Part shown: piece after piece, positions 34,030 through 42,553 of the stretch
Position numbering within the stretch: position 1 is the stretch's first letter
Layout of the letters: each line of letters begins with the position of its first letter
Position numbers and translations under genes: made by a program
Notes under the pieces: generated by a model
Databases searched by the model: none
What the model saw: the letters and a program-made list of their open reading frames with translations, nothing else
What the model was told of the DNA's origin: nothing
From: Streptomyces sp. GESEQ-35
GTDB lineage: Bacteria; Actinomycetota; Actinomycetes; Streptomycetales; Streptomycetaceae
DNA length: 64,000 bases
Assembly: GCF_017948485.1 (NCBI RefSeq)
Contig: NZ_JAFFSX010000008.1
Coordinates: 186,001 to 250,000 of the forward strand
Direction: 5' to 3'

Positions 34030-34443
34030 TCAGACGGAACCGGACGTCGCCTCGGGCTGCCCCAGGGCCGCGTCCAGCGTCGGGGCCGGGGGCATCAGCC
34101 GCACCAGGCCGGTCACCCGGAGGATGCGCAGCGTCAGCGGATGCGTGCACACGAGATGCAGCTGTCCGCCACGGTCGAGCACCCGGCTCCGCGCCCGGTA
34201 CAGCAGACGCAGCCCGGAGCAGTCGAAGAACTCGATCCGGCTGAGGTCGAGCACGACCCGGGGACCGGGCCCGGCCGTCGCGCGGTCGAGGGGCGGGATG
34301 ATCTCCACGGACGCCGCGATGTCGATCTCACCGCGGAACTCGAGCACCGTGAAACCACGGTCCTGGCGGATACGCAGGTGCCGGGTGAGTGGAGCGGGTT
34401 CCTGCGGCACGACGACGTCGCCTCCAACGGGCTCCCTGAGCAT
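34030..34443 (-). CDS. STAS domain anti-anti-sigma factor
   Basis: A 137-residue STAS protein (fold: LRIRQDRGFTVLEFRGEID, RVVLDLSRIEFFDCSGLRLL). S76 in DCSG is the usual phosphorylation site of SpoIIAA-like proteins, so a kinase/anti-sigma partner should control it, though none is adjacent. The ATG at 34443 (MLREPVGG) is preferred to the upstream frame. The ribosome binding site is weak. Convergent with tuf, with only six bases between stop codons. Confidence 0.82.
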   Translation of the reverse strand: MLREPVGGDVVVPQEPAPLTRHLRIRQDRGFTVLEFRGEIDIAASVEIIPPLDRATAGPGPRVVLDLSRIEFFDCSGLRLLYRARSRVLDRGGQLHLVCTHPLTLRILRVTGLVRLMPPAPTLDAALGQPEATSGSV

Positions 34444-34532
34444 AATTCCATTTCCCGCCCAGCAAGTTACCCCCGATCGAGCGAATTCGCGCAAGTTCGA
34501 TTGACATATGTCTTCGTGTCGCGCTCAAGCAG

Positions 34533-34970
34533 TTACGAGAGTGCATGCCAGGAGCGGGAGAGGGCCCGGCGGAACTGCTCGGCCTGGTGCGTCGTGAGAT
34601 CCCCGACCATCCGTTCCTCCAGCTCCCGCACCGGCCCGGCGTGGCGATCGAGCAGCTCCCGGCCGGCGTCGGTGAGCAGGATCAGCAGCTCGCGCCGGTT
34701 GCGGGGGTTGCGCTCACGCCGGACCAGTCCGCGGCTCTCCAGGGACCTGACCAGGTCGGCGATGGACTGGGCGGTGACGAACGAGTCCCGGGCCAGCTGC
34801 GCCGCGGACAGACCGTCGTGTCGCTCCAGGACGGTGAGCGCGGTGTACTGGAGTGCGGTGATCCCCGACGGTTTGACCAGCTCGTCCAGGCGTGAGCGGA
34901 CGATGAGTTCCACCTGCTTGACCATGTAGAGCAGTGACGGGGGTGCCTTGGTTGCCTGGGTGCCGACCAT
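34533..34970 (-). CDS. MarR family transcriptional regulator
   Basis: A 145-residue winged-helix MarR protein (LIVRSRLDELVKPSGITALQ, AAQLARDSFVTAQSIADLVRSLES as recognition region, RNPRNRRELLILLTDAGREL as wing). It is divergent from the aldehyde and alcohol dehydrogenase genes and the intergenic region carries two clear palindromes of its probable operator. It likely represses the dehydrogenase operon in the absence of an aromatic aldehyde, alcohol or similar ligand; that is inference from arrangement. Confidence 0.88.
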   Translation of the reverse strand: MVGTQATKAPPSLLYMVKQVELIVRSRLDELVKPSGITALQYTALTVLERHDGLSAAQLARDSFVTAQSIADLVRSLESRGLVRRERNPRNRRELLILLTDAGRELLDRHAGPVRELEERMVGDLTTHQAEQFRRALSRSWHALS

Positions 34971-34990
34971 GGGATCGAGCCTAGAGCATT

Positions 34991-35054
34991 GACAGGAATC
35001 CTGTCTGTAAAGAGACTGCGAGCGGACGAGGAACCAACAGGAATCCTGTTGGTT
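34991..35054. promoter_or_regulatory. Two palindromic MarR operators
   Basis: GACAGGA-A-TCCTGTC (34991-35005) and AACCAACAGGA-A-TCCTGTTGGTT (35032-35054) share the core ACAGGAATCCTGT. The second has perfect 11-bp arms. They are spaced about 40 bases centre to centre (four helical turns) between the MarR gene and the dehydrogenase genes. Confidence 0.7.
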
Positions 35055-35085
35055 GAAAACTTGGCAATGAAGCTGAGGAGTGGTG

Positions 35086-36540
35086 ATGACCACCTTCGAG
35101 ATCGAACCCGGACGGCTGTTCATCGGGGGTCAGTGGCGCGAGGCCGCCGACGGGGCGCGCACCGAGGTGGTCGACCCGTCCCGGGGCACGGTCCTCACCA
35201 CCGTCGCGGAAGCGGGCGCAGCGGACGTGGACGCCGCCGTGCGTGCCGCCCGGGAGGCCTTCGACGACGGAGCCTGGTCCGGCCTGAGCGGCCGCGAGCG
35301 GGGGCGGGTGCTGCACCGCGTCGCCCAGCTGATCCGGGAGAACGCCGACGACATCGCCCGGCTGGAGAGCCTCGACGTCGGTAAGCCGATCACCCTGTGC
35401 CATGCCGTCGATGTGACGAACGCGGCCAACGACTACGAGCACTTCGCCGCCCTCGCCCACTCCCTGCACGGGGCGAACCGCGACACCCCCATGAACGCCC
35501 TCGCCTACACCCGGCGCGAGCCGCTCGGCGTGGTCGCGGCCATCACGCCCTTCAACTTCCCGCTGATCCTGGCCGGTTCGAAGCTCGGACCGGCGCTCGC
35601 GGCCGGCAACACGGTGGTGCACAAGCCAGCGGACGAGACCCCGCTCAGCGCCCTCTACATGGCCAGGCTGCTCCAGGAGGCGGGCGTCCCGGACGGAGTG
35701 GTCAACGTCGTGACCGGCACGGGCCCGGTCGCCGGCGAGGCGCTGCTGCGCCACCCCGGCGTCGACAAGGTCGCGTTCACCGGCTCCACCGCGGTCGGCC
35801 GGCATGTGGCGAGCGCCGCAGGCGAGGCACTCAAGCCGGTCACCATGGAACTCGGCGGCAACGCGGCCCATGTCGTCTTCGAGGACGCCGACCTGGAGAA
35901 GGCGGTCGGCGCTGTCATCAAGGGCTTCGTCTTCAACACCGGGCAGTTCTGCATGGGCGGCCCGCGCCTGCTGGTGGCCCGCCCGGTGTACAGCACCCTG
36001 CTGGGCATCCTCGCCCAGGCCGTCCCCGGCGTGCCGGTGGGCGACCCCCGCCATCCCGAGACCGTCGTCGGACCGATGGCGGGGGAGAGGCACCTGGCGA
36101 AGGTCGAGGAGTACGTCGACCTGGCCCGCAAGGAAGGCGGCCGCATCGTCTGCGGCGGCGAGCGGCTCGACCTGGACGGCGGCTTCTACTACAAGCCCAC
36201 CGTGATCGCCGACCTGCCGAACGACTCCCGTGTCGTCCAGGAGGAGATCTTCGGCCCGGTCCTCACCGTGCAGCCCTTCGACTCCGAGGACGAGGCCGTC
36301 GAACTCGCCAACTCCACGCCGTACGGCCTGGCTTCGGGCGTCCAGACCACCAACCTGGCCCGCGCCCACCGCATCGCCGACCGGCTCCAGGCGGGCATCG
36401 TCTGGATCAACGACTGGGCGATGCTCGACCCCGCGGTCCCCTTCGGCGGCGTCAAGGACTCCGGCTTCGGCCGCGAGTACGGCCCCGAGGCGCTCGCCGC
36501 CTACACCAAGGTCAAGTCCGTCGTCGTCTCGCTCGACTGA
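35086..36540 (+). CDS. Aldehyde dehydrogenase family protein
   Basis: A 484-residue NAD(P)-dependent aldehyde dehydrogenase. Catalytic C289 is in TGQFCMGG and the general base E255 in MELGGNA; PFNFPLIL and FTGSTAVGR mark the NAD site. The ATG at 35086 has GAGGAG five bases upstream. It is followed after 25 bases by the alcohol dehydrogenase gene. The pair can take an alcohol to an acid via aldehyde. Aromatic alcohols such as vanillyl or benzyl alcohol are likely substrates by analogy of the neighbour; the exact one is unknown. The MarR regulator beside it probably controls expression. Confidence 0.88.
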   Translation: MTTFEIEPGRLFIGGQWREAADGARTEVVDPSRGTVLTTVAEAGAADVDAAVRAAREAFDDGAWSGLSGRERGRVLHRVAQLIRENADDIARLESLDVGKPITLCHAVDVTNAANDYEHFAALAHSLHGANRDTPMNALAYTRREPLGVVAAITPFNFPLILAGSKLGPALAAGNTVVHKPADETPLSALYMARLLQEAGVPDGVVNVVTGTGPVAGEALLRHPGVDKVAFTGSTAVGRHVASAAGEALKPVTMELGGNAAHVVFEDADLEKAVGAVIKGFVFNTGQFCMGGPRLLVARPVYSTLLGILAQAVPGVPVGDPRHPETVVGPMAGERHLAKVEEYVDLARKEGGRIVCGGERLDLDGGFYYKPTVIADLPNDSRVVQEEIFGPVLTVQPFDSEDEAVELANSTPYGLASGVQTTNLARAHRIADRLQAGIVWINDWAMLDPAVPFGGVKDSGFGREYGPEALAAYTKVKSVVVSLD

Positions 36541-36565
36541 GCGCCGCCCTCAAGGAGTTCGTACG

Positions 36566-37672
36566 ATGTCCATCACCACCCGCGCCGCCGTCGTCGAGTC
36601 GGGCGGCGCGCCCTTCACCCTCTGTGACGTGGCCCTCGACGAGCCCGGCCCGCATGAGGCGGTCGTCCGCATGGTGGCGACCGGTCTGTGTCACACCGAC
36701 CTCGGCGTCGCGAGCGGCGGACTGCCCTTCCCGCTGCCCGGAGTTCTGGGCCACGAGGGGGCCGGGGTCGTCGAGGCCGTCGGTCCGGCCGTCACCGGCG
36801 TCGCCCCCGGCGACCATGTCGTGCTGTCCTTCACCTCGTGCGGGGAGTGCCGCAACTGCCACGGCGGTCACCCGGCCTACTGTGCGACCTGGCTGCCGCT
36901 GAACCTCATCGGCGGCCGCCGTGCCGACGGCACCAGCACCATCAGCCGGGACGGCACACCGCTCGGCGGCCACTTCTTCGGCCAGTCCTCGTTCGCGGAG
37001 CGGGCGTTGGTGGACGAGCGCAGCCTCGTCAAGGTCGACTCGGATGTGCCGCTGGAGTCCATCGCCCCGCTGGGCTGCGGTGTACAGACCGGAGTCGGCG
37101 CAGTCTGGAACGTACTGCGGCCCACCCTCGGCAGCACCGTCGTCGTCCTCGGCGCCGGCGCCGTCGGCCTCTCCGCCGTCATGGCCGCCGCCCTCACGCC
37201 CGCGACCCGGATCGTCGCCGTCGACAGGGTCGGCGAACGCCTGTCGCTGGCAAGGGAATTGGGCGCCACCCACACCGTCAACGCAGGCGAGGCCGATCTC
37301 GGCGAGGCGATGGCCGAGATCACCGGCGGCCAGGGCGCCGACGGCGTCGTGGAGACCACCGGCAGCGTCGCCGTGCTGCGTCAGGGCGTCGACGCGCTCG
37401 CCGCCCGCGGCACCCTGGTCGTCGTCGGCGCCCCGCCGTTCGGCGCCGAAGTCGCCCTGGACGTCAACGGGTTGCTCGGCGGCAAGCAGGTCGTCGGCCT
37501 CACCCTGGGCGACGCCGAGACGCAGTCCTTCATCCCGTCCCTGGTGCGGCTCGTCAAGGAGGGCCGACTGCCGCTGCACCGCCTGATCAGCACGTATCCG
37601 TTCGCGGAGATCGACCAGGCGGTGCGGGACATGCGCGCGGGCAAGGCGATCAAGCCCGTGCTCACCTTCTGA
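36566..37672 (+). CDS. Zinc-dependent alcohol dehydrogenase, aryl-alcohol type
   Basis: A 368-residue medium-chain alcohol dehydrogenase. Catalytic zinc ligands are in GLCHTDL and GHEGAGVV, and the structural zinc cysteines in CGECRNCHGGHPAYC. The NAD Rossmann motif is VLGAGAVGLSAV and VAVDRVGERL. FFGQSSFAERALV and LGCGVQTGVGAV resemble benzyl/aryl-alcohol dehydrogenases. AAGGAG precedes the ATG by eight bases. It forms an operon with the aldehyde dehydrogenase gene. Confidence 0.88.
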   Translation: MSITTRAAVVESGGAPFTLCDVALDEPGPHEAVVRMVATGLCHTDLGVASGGLPFPLPGVLGHEGAGVVEAVGPAVTGVAPGDHVVLSFTSCGECRNCHGGHPAYCATWLPLNLIGGRRADGTSTISRDGTPLGGHFFGQSSFAERALVDERSLVKVDSDVPLESIAPLGCGVQTGVGAVWNVLRPTLGSTVVVLGAGAVGLSAVMAAALTPATRIVAVDRVGERLSLARELGATHTVNAGEADLGEAMAEITGGQGADGVVETTGSVAVLRQGVDALAARGTLVVVGAPPFGAEVALDVNGLLGGKQVVGLTLGDAETQSFIPSLVRLVKEGRLPLHRLISTYPFAEIDQAVRDMRAGKAIKPVLTF

Positions 37673-37678
37673 GCGACG

Positions 37679-38629
37679 TCAGTCGACCAGCAGGACCAGC
37701 TTCCCCGTGGTCCGGCCGGTGTCGCCGAGTTCATGCGCCTTGGCGGCATCGGCCAGCGGGAAGGTCCCGGCGATCGTGGCGCGCAGCTTGCCCGCCTCGA
37801 CGAGGTCCGCGATCGCCTCCATGTCGGAGTGCGAGGCGTCGACCAGCATCCTGAGCGCCCGTACGCCAAGCCGCTCGGCCTCTTCGTAGAGCTCGTCCGA
37901 GCCGACGGGCAGGATCGAGACCAGGAGCCCGCCCGGGCGCAGCACGCGCAGCGAGCGGAGGCCGTCGTCGCCGCCGATCGTGTCCAGGACCACGTCGACG
38001 TCCCGCACGGCCTCGGCGAAGTCGGTCGTCCGGTAGTCGACGGCCTCGTCCACGCCGATCTCGCGCAGGAACTCGTGCTTGCGCGCGCTCGCGGTGCCGA
38101 TCACATACGCGCCCCGGGCCTTGGCGATCTGCACGGCCACATGACCGACGCCACCCGCCGCGGCGTGGATCAGCACCCGCTGCCCGGGCTGCACGTCCGC
38201 GTACTCGACGAGCGCCTGCCAGGCGGTCAGGGACACCAGGGGGAGCGCGCCCGCCTGTGTGTGGTCGATCGAGGCCGGCTTGCGGGCGAACCAGCGCGCC
38301 GGGGCGGTGACGTACTCGGCGTGCGAGCCGTGGCCGAACGGGTACGACAGCATGCCGAAGACCTCGTCGCCGGGCTGGAAGCGGGCGACGCCGATACCGA
38401 CCGCCTCGACCGTGCCGGAGACGTCCCAGCCGAGGACGAAGGGCGGCTTGCCGAGGAAACCGCCGGTGGCGCGGTGCTTCCAGTCGGTCGGGTTGACTCC
38501 GGCGGCGCGTACCCGGATCAACACCTCGTTGGTGCGCGGCGCGGGCCGCTCGATCTCCACTTCCTTCAGGACCTCGGGGCCGCCGAGGACGTCCTGGCTG
38601 ATGGCTCGCATCGTGTTCACAGTGCTCAT
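37679..38629 (-). CDS. NADP-dependent quinone oxidoreductase-like MDR protein
   Basis: A 316-residue medium-chain reductase without zinc-binding cysteines. VNPTDWKHRATG, GWDVSGTVEAVG and HAAAGGVGHVAVQIAKARGA (NADPH loop) are visible. Zeta-crystallin/quinone oxidoreductase and enoyl reductase-like enzymes share these features. Its stop codon is only seven bases from that of the alcohol dehydrogenase gene on the other strand. Divergent from the GlxA-type regulator, with a palindrome between. Confidence 0.85.
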   Translation of the reverse strand: MSTVNTMRAISQDVLGGPEVLKEVEIERPAPRTNEVLIRVRAAGVNPTDWKHRATGGFLGKPPFVLGWDVSGTVEAVGIGVARFQPGDEVFGMLSYPFGHGSHAEYVTAPARWFARKPASIDHTQAGALPLVSLTAWQALVEYADVQPGQRVLIHAAAGGVGHVAVQIAKARGAYVIGTASARKHEFLREIGVDEAVDYRTTDFAEAVRDVDVVLDTIGGDDGLRSLRVLRPGGLLVSILPVGSDELYEEAERLGVRALRMLVDASHSDMEAIADLVEAGKLRATIAGTFPLADAAKAHELGDTGRTTGKLVLLVD

Positions 38630-38665
38630 GGTGGTACAGCCTGCCGGGGGCCGCCCCTCAGGAAA

Positions 38666-38679
38666 ATGGCATGATTGCC
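38666..38679. promoter_or_regulatory. Palindrome TGGCA-TGAT-TGCCA in divergent gap
   Basis: A perfect 5-bp inverted repeat with a 4-base centre lies between the MDR gene and the GlxA-type regulator, about 20 bases before the regulator's start. It is a candidate operator of that regulator. Confidence 0.4.
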
Positions 38680-38700
38680 AAGCTTCGATAGGATCGTGCC

Positions 38701-39648
38701 ATGAGAGATGTGCACCGGGTCGTGGTCCTGGCCCTCGACGGCGTCTATCCCTTCGAGCTCGGCATCCCCAGCCGGATCTTCGGCGCCGCCGACGGCCGGT
38801 ACGAGGTGCTGACCTGCACTGTCGACGGACGTCCGGTGCGGACCAACGCCGACTTCACGGTCACCGTGGAGCAGGGTCCCGAGGTGCTGGCCACAGCCGA
38901 CACCGTGATCGTCGCGTCGATCTCGCCGTCCCACGTCACCTCGGAGCTGACGGACGAGGTGGCGGCCGCCCTCGCAATGATCCGGCCCGCGGCGCGCATC
39001 GTCTCCATCTGTACCGGCGCGTTCGTGCTCGCGGCGGCCGGACTGCTCGACGGCCACACCGCGGCCACGCACTGGAACATGGCCGACTCGTTTCGGAGCA
39101 TGTTCCCGCACATCGCCCTCGACCCGGAAGTGCTCTTCGTCGACGACGACCGGATCCTGACCTCCGCCGGAGCCGCCTCCGGAGTGGACGTCTGCCTGCA
39201 CCTGGTGCGCAAGGACCACGGCAGTGAGCTGGCCAACGCGGTGGCCCGGCGTTGCGTGGTGCCGCCCTTCCGGGACGGCGGCCAGGCCCAGTACATCGAG
39301 CAGCCGGTTCCCGAGAACGGGGCCGCGAGCACGTCCGCCACCCGCGCCTGGGCCCTCGAACGCCTCGACGAGCCGCTCACGCTGACCGACCTCGCCACGC
39401 ACGCCCGGATGAGCCTGCGCACCTTCGCCCGCCGCTTCCACGACGAGGTCGGCCTCAGTCCCGGCCGCTGGCTGATCCAGCAGCGCGTGGCCCGGGCCCG
39501 GCATCTGCTGGAGGCCAGCGACCTGTCCGTGGACCAGATCGCCGGCCGGGTCGGCTTCGCGACCGGAGCCTCCCTGCGCCAGCACCTGCACACGGCCATC
39601 GGCGTCTCGCCGCAGGTGTACCGGCGTACGTTCCAGGCGACTCGCTGA
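38701..39648 (+). CDS. GlxA-type regulator (DJ-1/PfpI domain plus AraC HTH)
   Basis: A 315-residue protein. The N-terminal DJ-1/PfpI-like domain (~1-185) has VVVLALDGVYPFELGIP and SICTGAFVLAAAGLLDGH, in which C103 occupies the nucleophilic elbow. The C-terminal AraC helix-turn-helix (~215-310) has LATHARMSLRTFARRFHDE and AGRVGFATGASLRQHL. Such regulators control small operons, often the neighbouring oxidoreductase. Divergent from the MDR gene, convergent with a TetR gene. Confidence 0.88.
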   Translation: MRDVHRVVVLALDGVYPFELGIPSRIFGAADGRYEVLTCTVDGRPVRTNADFTVTVEQGPEVLATADTVIVASISPSHVTSELTDEVAAALAMIRPAARIVSICTGAFVLAAAGLLDGHTAATHWNMADSFRSMFPHIALDPEVLFVDDDRILTSAGAASGVDVCLHLVRKDHGSELANAVARRCVVPPFRDGGQAQYIEQPVPENGAASTSATRAWALERLDEPLTLTDLATHARMSLRTFARRFHDEVGLSPGRWLIQQRVARARHLLEASDLSVDQIAGRVGFATGASLRQHLHTAIGVSPQVYRRTFQATR

Positions 39649-39684
39649 ACGCGTGGTGTCGAGCCGGGACCGGGGCAGCGTGAC

Positions 39685-40248
39685 TCAGCGGCTGGCGTGC
39701 AGGGCGACCAGCAACTGCCAGACCTGGTCGGCGACTTCCTCGGGAGACCCCTCGACCAGCCCGTGCAGCCAGTCGGCCAGCACCCCGGCGAAGGTCGCGG
39801 CGACCGCGGAGGCGATCAGCGGTGCGTCCGCCGCGCCCACGAGCCGGCGCTCGGCCAGACTGCGGGCCCGTAGATCCCGGTGCAGGACACGGCCGAGCGG
39901 ACCACCGCCGCCCGGGCTCAACAGGGCGCGGTACAGGGCCGTGTGCGGGGCGAGGCCGGCGAAGAACGCCGGCAGCGCGGCGGGCGCGTGCACGGGATCG
40001 GGCCGGCCCCGCCAGGCGTGCAGCGCATCCACGGCGTCCCGTACGACGTCCGCGCAGGCGTCCACCGCCAGGGCCTCCAGGTCGGCGTAGTGGACGTAGA
40101 ACGTGGCCCGGCCGACACCGGCCCGGCGCACCAGCGAGGCGACCCCGACCTCCTCCAGCGGCCGCTCGGCGCACTCCGCGAGGAGAGCCTCGCGCAGGCG
40201 CGCCCGGGTGCGGGCCGCCCGCGGGTCCTCGGGCACGCCGCGGGTCAC
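39685..40248 (-). CDS. TetR/AcrR family regulator
   Basis: A 187-residue TetR protein with N-terminal helix-turn-helix (RARLREALLAECAERP, ASLVRRAGVGRATFYVHYADLEAL) and a ligand-binding domain. The GTG start at 40248 overlaps the stop of the DUF1304 gene as GTGA, so both are one transcript. It presumably binds the two tandem operators upstream of the DUF1304 gene and represses its own operon. Confidence 0.85.
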   Translation of the reverse strand: MTRGVPEDPRAARTRARLREALLAECAERPLEEVGVASLVRRAGVGRATFYVHYADLEALAVDACADVVRDAVDALHAWRGRPDPVHAPAALPAFFAGLAPHTALYRALLSPGGGGPLGRVLHRDLRARSLAERRLVGAADAPLIASAVAATFAGVLADWLHGLVEGSPEEVADQVWQLLVALHASR

Positions 40249-40607
40249 TGCGCGACGAGGACGGCGGCCAGGGCGAGCGCACCGGGCAGTGCCTGCGCGA
40301 CCAGGATGCGGATGTTCGCGGTGACCGCGCCGAACACGCCCGCGACCACGACACAGGACAGGAAGAACACCTGCACCCTGAACCCGGTCGGATCCGCGGC
40401 GATCAGCCCCCACACCAGACCCGCCGCGAGAAACCCGTTGTAGAGCCCCTGGTTTGCAGCCATGGGCGCGGTCGCCCGCGCCATCTCACGGTCGAAACCG
40501 TGGAACGACCTGCCCGGCTTCTTCTGCCAGAGGAACATCTCCATCACCAGGATGTACGCGTGCAACGCGGCCACCAGACCGACCAGCACGCTCGCGACTG
40601 TCTCCAT
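40245..40607 (-). CDS. DUF1304 family membrane protein
   Basis: A 120-residue integral membrane protein with four helices (VLVGLVAALHAYILVMEMF, NGFLAAGLVWGLIA, VQVFFLSCVVVAGVFGAVT, LPGALALAAVLV). The family signature HAYI-ME-FLW and NQGLYNGFLA is complete. It is small, widespread and of unknown function. It is first gene of a two-gene operon with a TetR regulator, a common arrangement suggesting induction by a toxic or lipophilic compound. Confidence 0.85.
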   Translation of the reverse strand: METVASVLVGLVAALHAYILVMEMFLWQKKPGRSFHGFDREMARATAPMAANQGLYNGFLAAGLVWGLIAADPTGFRVQVFFLSCVVVAGVFGAVTANIRILVAQALPGALALAAVLVAQ

Positions 40608-40624
40608 GCCCCACCTCTGTTTTC

Positions 40625-40659
40625 TGGACGACTGTCCACTATAGCTGGACGACTGTCCA
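40625..40659. promoter_or_regulatory. Tandem TetR operators
   Basis: TGGAC-GACT-GTCCA occurs twice, at 40625-40638 and 40646-40659, exactly 21 bases (two helical turns) apart. Both lie directly upstream of the DUF1304-TetR operon; ACTATAG between them may be the -10 of the promoter. Confidence 0.65.
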
Positions 40660-40859
40660 TGAAGTTCCGCTGGCGGAGAGTGACGGAATCCTCACTTCCG
40701 GGAGGCCCTGAGGTTGATCCTTTTGCCTTCGAACCCGATAAGCTCCCCTTCGGCGCTGCGAGTTGACGCGGTGACGATCCGTCGTCTCGCGGTGCGTACT
40801 CATGAGTGCGGTCTCTTGCACACCCCCCGTTGTTCGTCGTGTTGCTTCGAAGGATGCAG

Positions 40860-42548
40860 ATGGAACTCGCCACTCCGCCGCCGGCGGCGCGGGCCCCTGT
40901 CGCCTGGTACAGCTGGTGGCTGATGCCGCTGGCCCTGGGAGGCGGGACGGTTGCCGCCACGTTCATGAGCTCGGAGCGAATAACCGCGACCGTCGCCGGT
41001 GTCGCGGCGACGGCGGCGAGCTCCGTGTGCGTACGGCTGTTGATTCGCACCCGCACTCAACTGCACCGCGCGGAGAGCTCCTTCCGCACCTCGCAGGCCG
41101 AGCACTCCCAGCAGTGGCAGCAGCATGTGGCAGGCCTCGAGCGGAAGAACTCCGCCGAACGTGCCGCCCAGGAAGACCGGTTCGCGGACCAGGCCGGCGC
41201 CTATGAGGCCCGCCTCGGCGAGCAGGCACAGGCATATGAGGCGCGACTCGCCGACCAGATGAAGTCGTACGAGGCACAGCTCGCCGACCAGGCCGAGGTC
41301 TGGCAGGAGCAGCTGGCGCACCAGCTCGCCGCGGTCGCCCGGCTCGCCGACGAGCAACTGCCCGAGTCGCTGGACCGGCTGCGTTCCGGTGACGCCATCG
41401 ACGACATCCTGCCGACGGTCAACCAGTGCGCGAAGGTGGGCGCCGACCTCCAGGCCGAGCTGCGCAAGCTGCTGAGGACCGCACTGATCGGCGTGGAGCG
41501 GGAGTTCGACCGCTCGACCTCCGCCGAACAGGCCGTCATCAGCATCGGCAACCGCATCCACGTCCTGACCAGCAAGCTGCGCGGCCGACTGCACGAGATG
41601 CAGGGTGAGCACGGCCGGCTGCCGGCCGTGGCGCGGGGCCTGATGGAGCTCGACCAGGAGATCGGCCCCGCCGACTGCCTGGCCGCCAGCATCGGTGTGC
41701 TCGGCGGTTCGGACCGGCCCGGCCGGCAGTGGCAGGAGCCGCAGCGGCTGCTCAGCGTGGTGCGCGGAGGCATCGGCCGGATCAAGGACTTCCACCGCGT
41801 CGACGTACGCCATCTGCCCGAACTGGGCGTCGACGGCGGCCTGGTGGACCACCTCACGCTGATCTTCGCGCACCTCCTGGACAACGCTGCCCGCTACTCG
41901 CCGCCCACCGAACCGGTCGTCGTCTCCGGCAAGGAGGTCCCGAACGGCGTCGGCATCGAGATCCAGGACTCCGGCAAGGGCCTGAGCGAGGAGAAGAAGC
42001 GCGAGGCCGAACAGGCCCTCGCCGGCACCGAGGGCGGTCCGGGCCTCGGCGGTATCTCCGAGGACGCCAACATCGGTCTGCGCGTCGTCGGTGCCCTCGC
42101 CCGCCGTTATGGCATCCGTGTCACCTTCGCGGACTCGCCCTGGCTCGGCACCTCGGTGGTCGTCGTGGTCCCGCACAAGTACTTCAACCCGCTCCCCGCG
42201 ACCACTCAGGCCCTCGCCGCCCCCGCGGCCCAGTCCGTCGCGCCCGCTCCGGCCCGCGAACCGGCCCCCGCCGAAGCCGTGGCCGAGCCCGTCGTCAGCG
42301 ACATCGACACGACACCCGGCGGGCTGCCCCGGCGCCGGAGCAAGCGAGGCGAGGCGGCCCTCCACGAGCCGGCCGAGCGCGCCGAGCGGACCGGGGGGAC
42401 CACCGTCTCCGCGGTCCCGCCGGACGCGTCCTTCGCCGGCCTGGCTGCCTTCGCCACCGCCGGACGCGAGCACGGAGAGACCGGCGAGGCGGTTGCCACG
42501 GCCGACGGCCGCGAGTCCGCCGAGCCCCGCACTGAAGAGAGCGACTAG
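40860..42548 (+). CDS. cvnA: Conservon protein CvnA: sensor kinase-like membrane protein
   Basis: A 562-residue protein. Two N-terminal transmembrane helices (~15-60) lead into an 11-mer coiled-coil array (AYEARLGEQAQAYEARLADQ). A histidine kinase-like ATPase (~260-460) with LIFAHLLDNAARYSPP (N box), IQDSGKGLSE (G1) and GLRVVGALARRYGI (G2) follows, then a disordered Pro/Ala tail. No clear phospho-acceptor histidine is seen, as in other CvnA proteins. It anchors the CvnB-C-D complex and perhaps senses a signal. The start at 40860 has GAAGG six bases upstream; 40854 is also possible. Confidence 0.9.
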   Translation: MELATPPPAARAPVAWYSWWLMPLALGGGTVAATFMSSERITATVAGVAATAASSVCVRLLIRTRTQLHRAESSFRTSQAEHSQQWQQHVAGLERKNSAERAAQEDRFADQAGAYEARLGEQAQAYEARLADQMKSYEAQLADQAEVWQEQLAHQLAAVARLADEQLPESLDRLRSGDAIDDILPTVNQCAKVGADLQAELRKLLRTALIGVEREFDRSTSAEQAVISIGNRIHVLTSKLRGRLHEMQGEHGRLPAVARGLMELDQEIGPADCLAASIGVLGGSDRPGRQWQEPQRLLSVVRGGIGRIKDFHRVDVRHLPELGVDGGLVDHLTLIFAHLLDNAARYSPPTEPVVVSGKEVPNGVGIEIQDSGKGLSEEKKREAEQALAGTEGGPGLGGISEDANIGLRVVGALARRYGIRVTFADSPWLGTSVVVVVPHKYFNPLPATTQALAAPAAQSVAPAPAREPAPAEAVAEPVVSDIDTTPGGLPRRRSKRGEAALHEPAERAERTGGTTVSAVPPDASFAGLAAFATAGREHGETGEAVATADGRESAEPRTEESD

Positions 42549-42553
42549 TCCAC

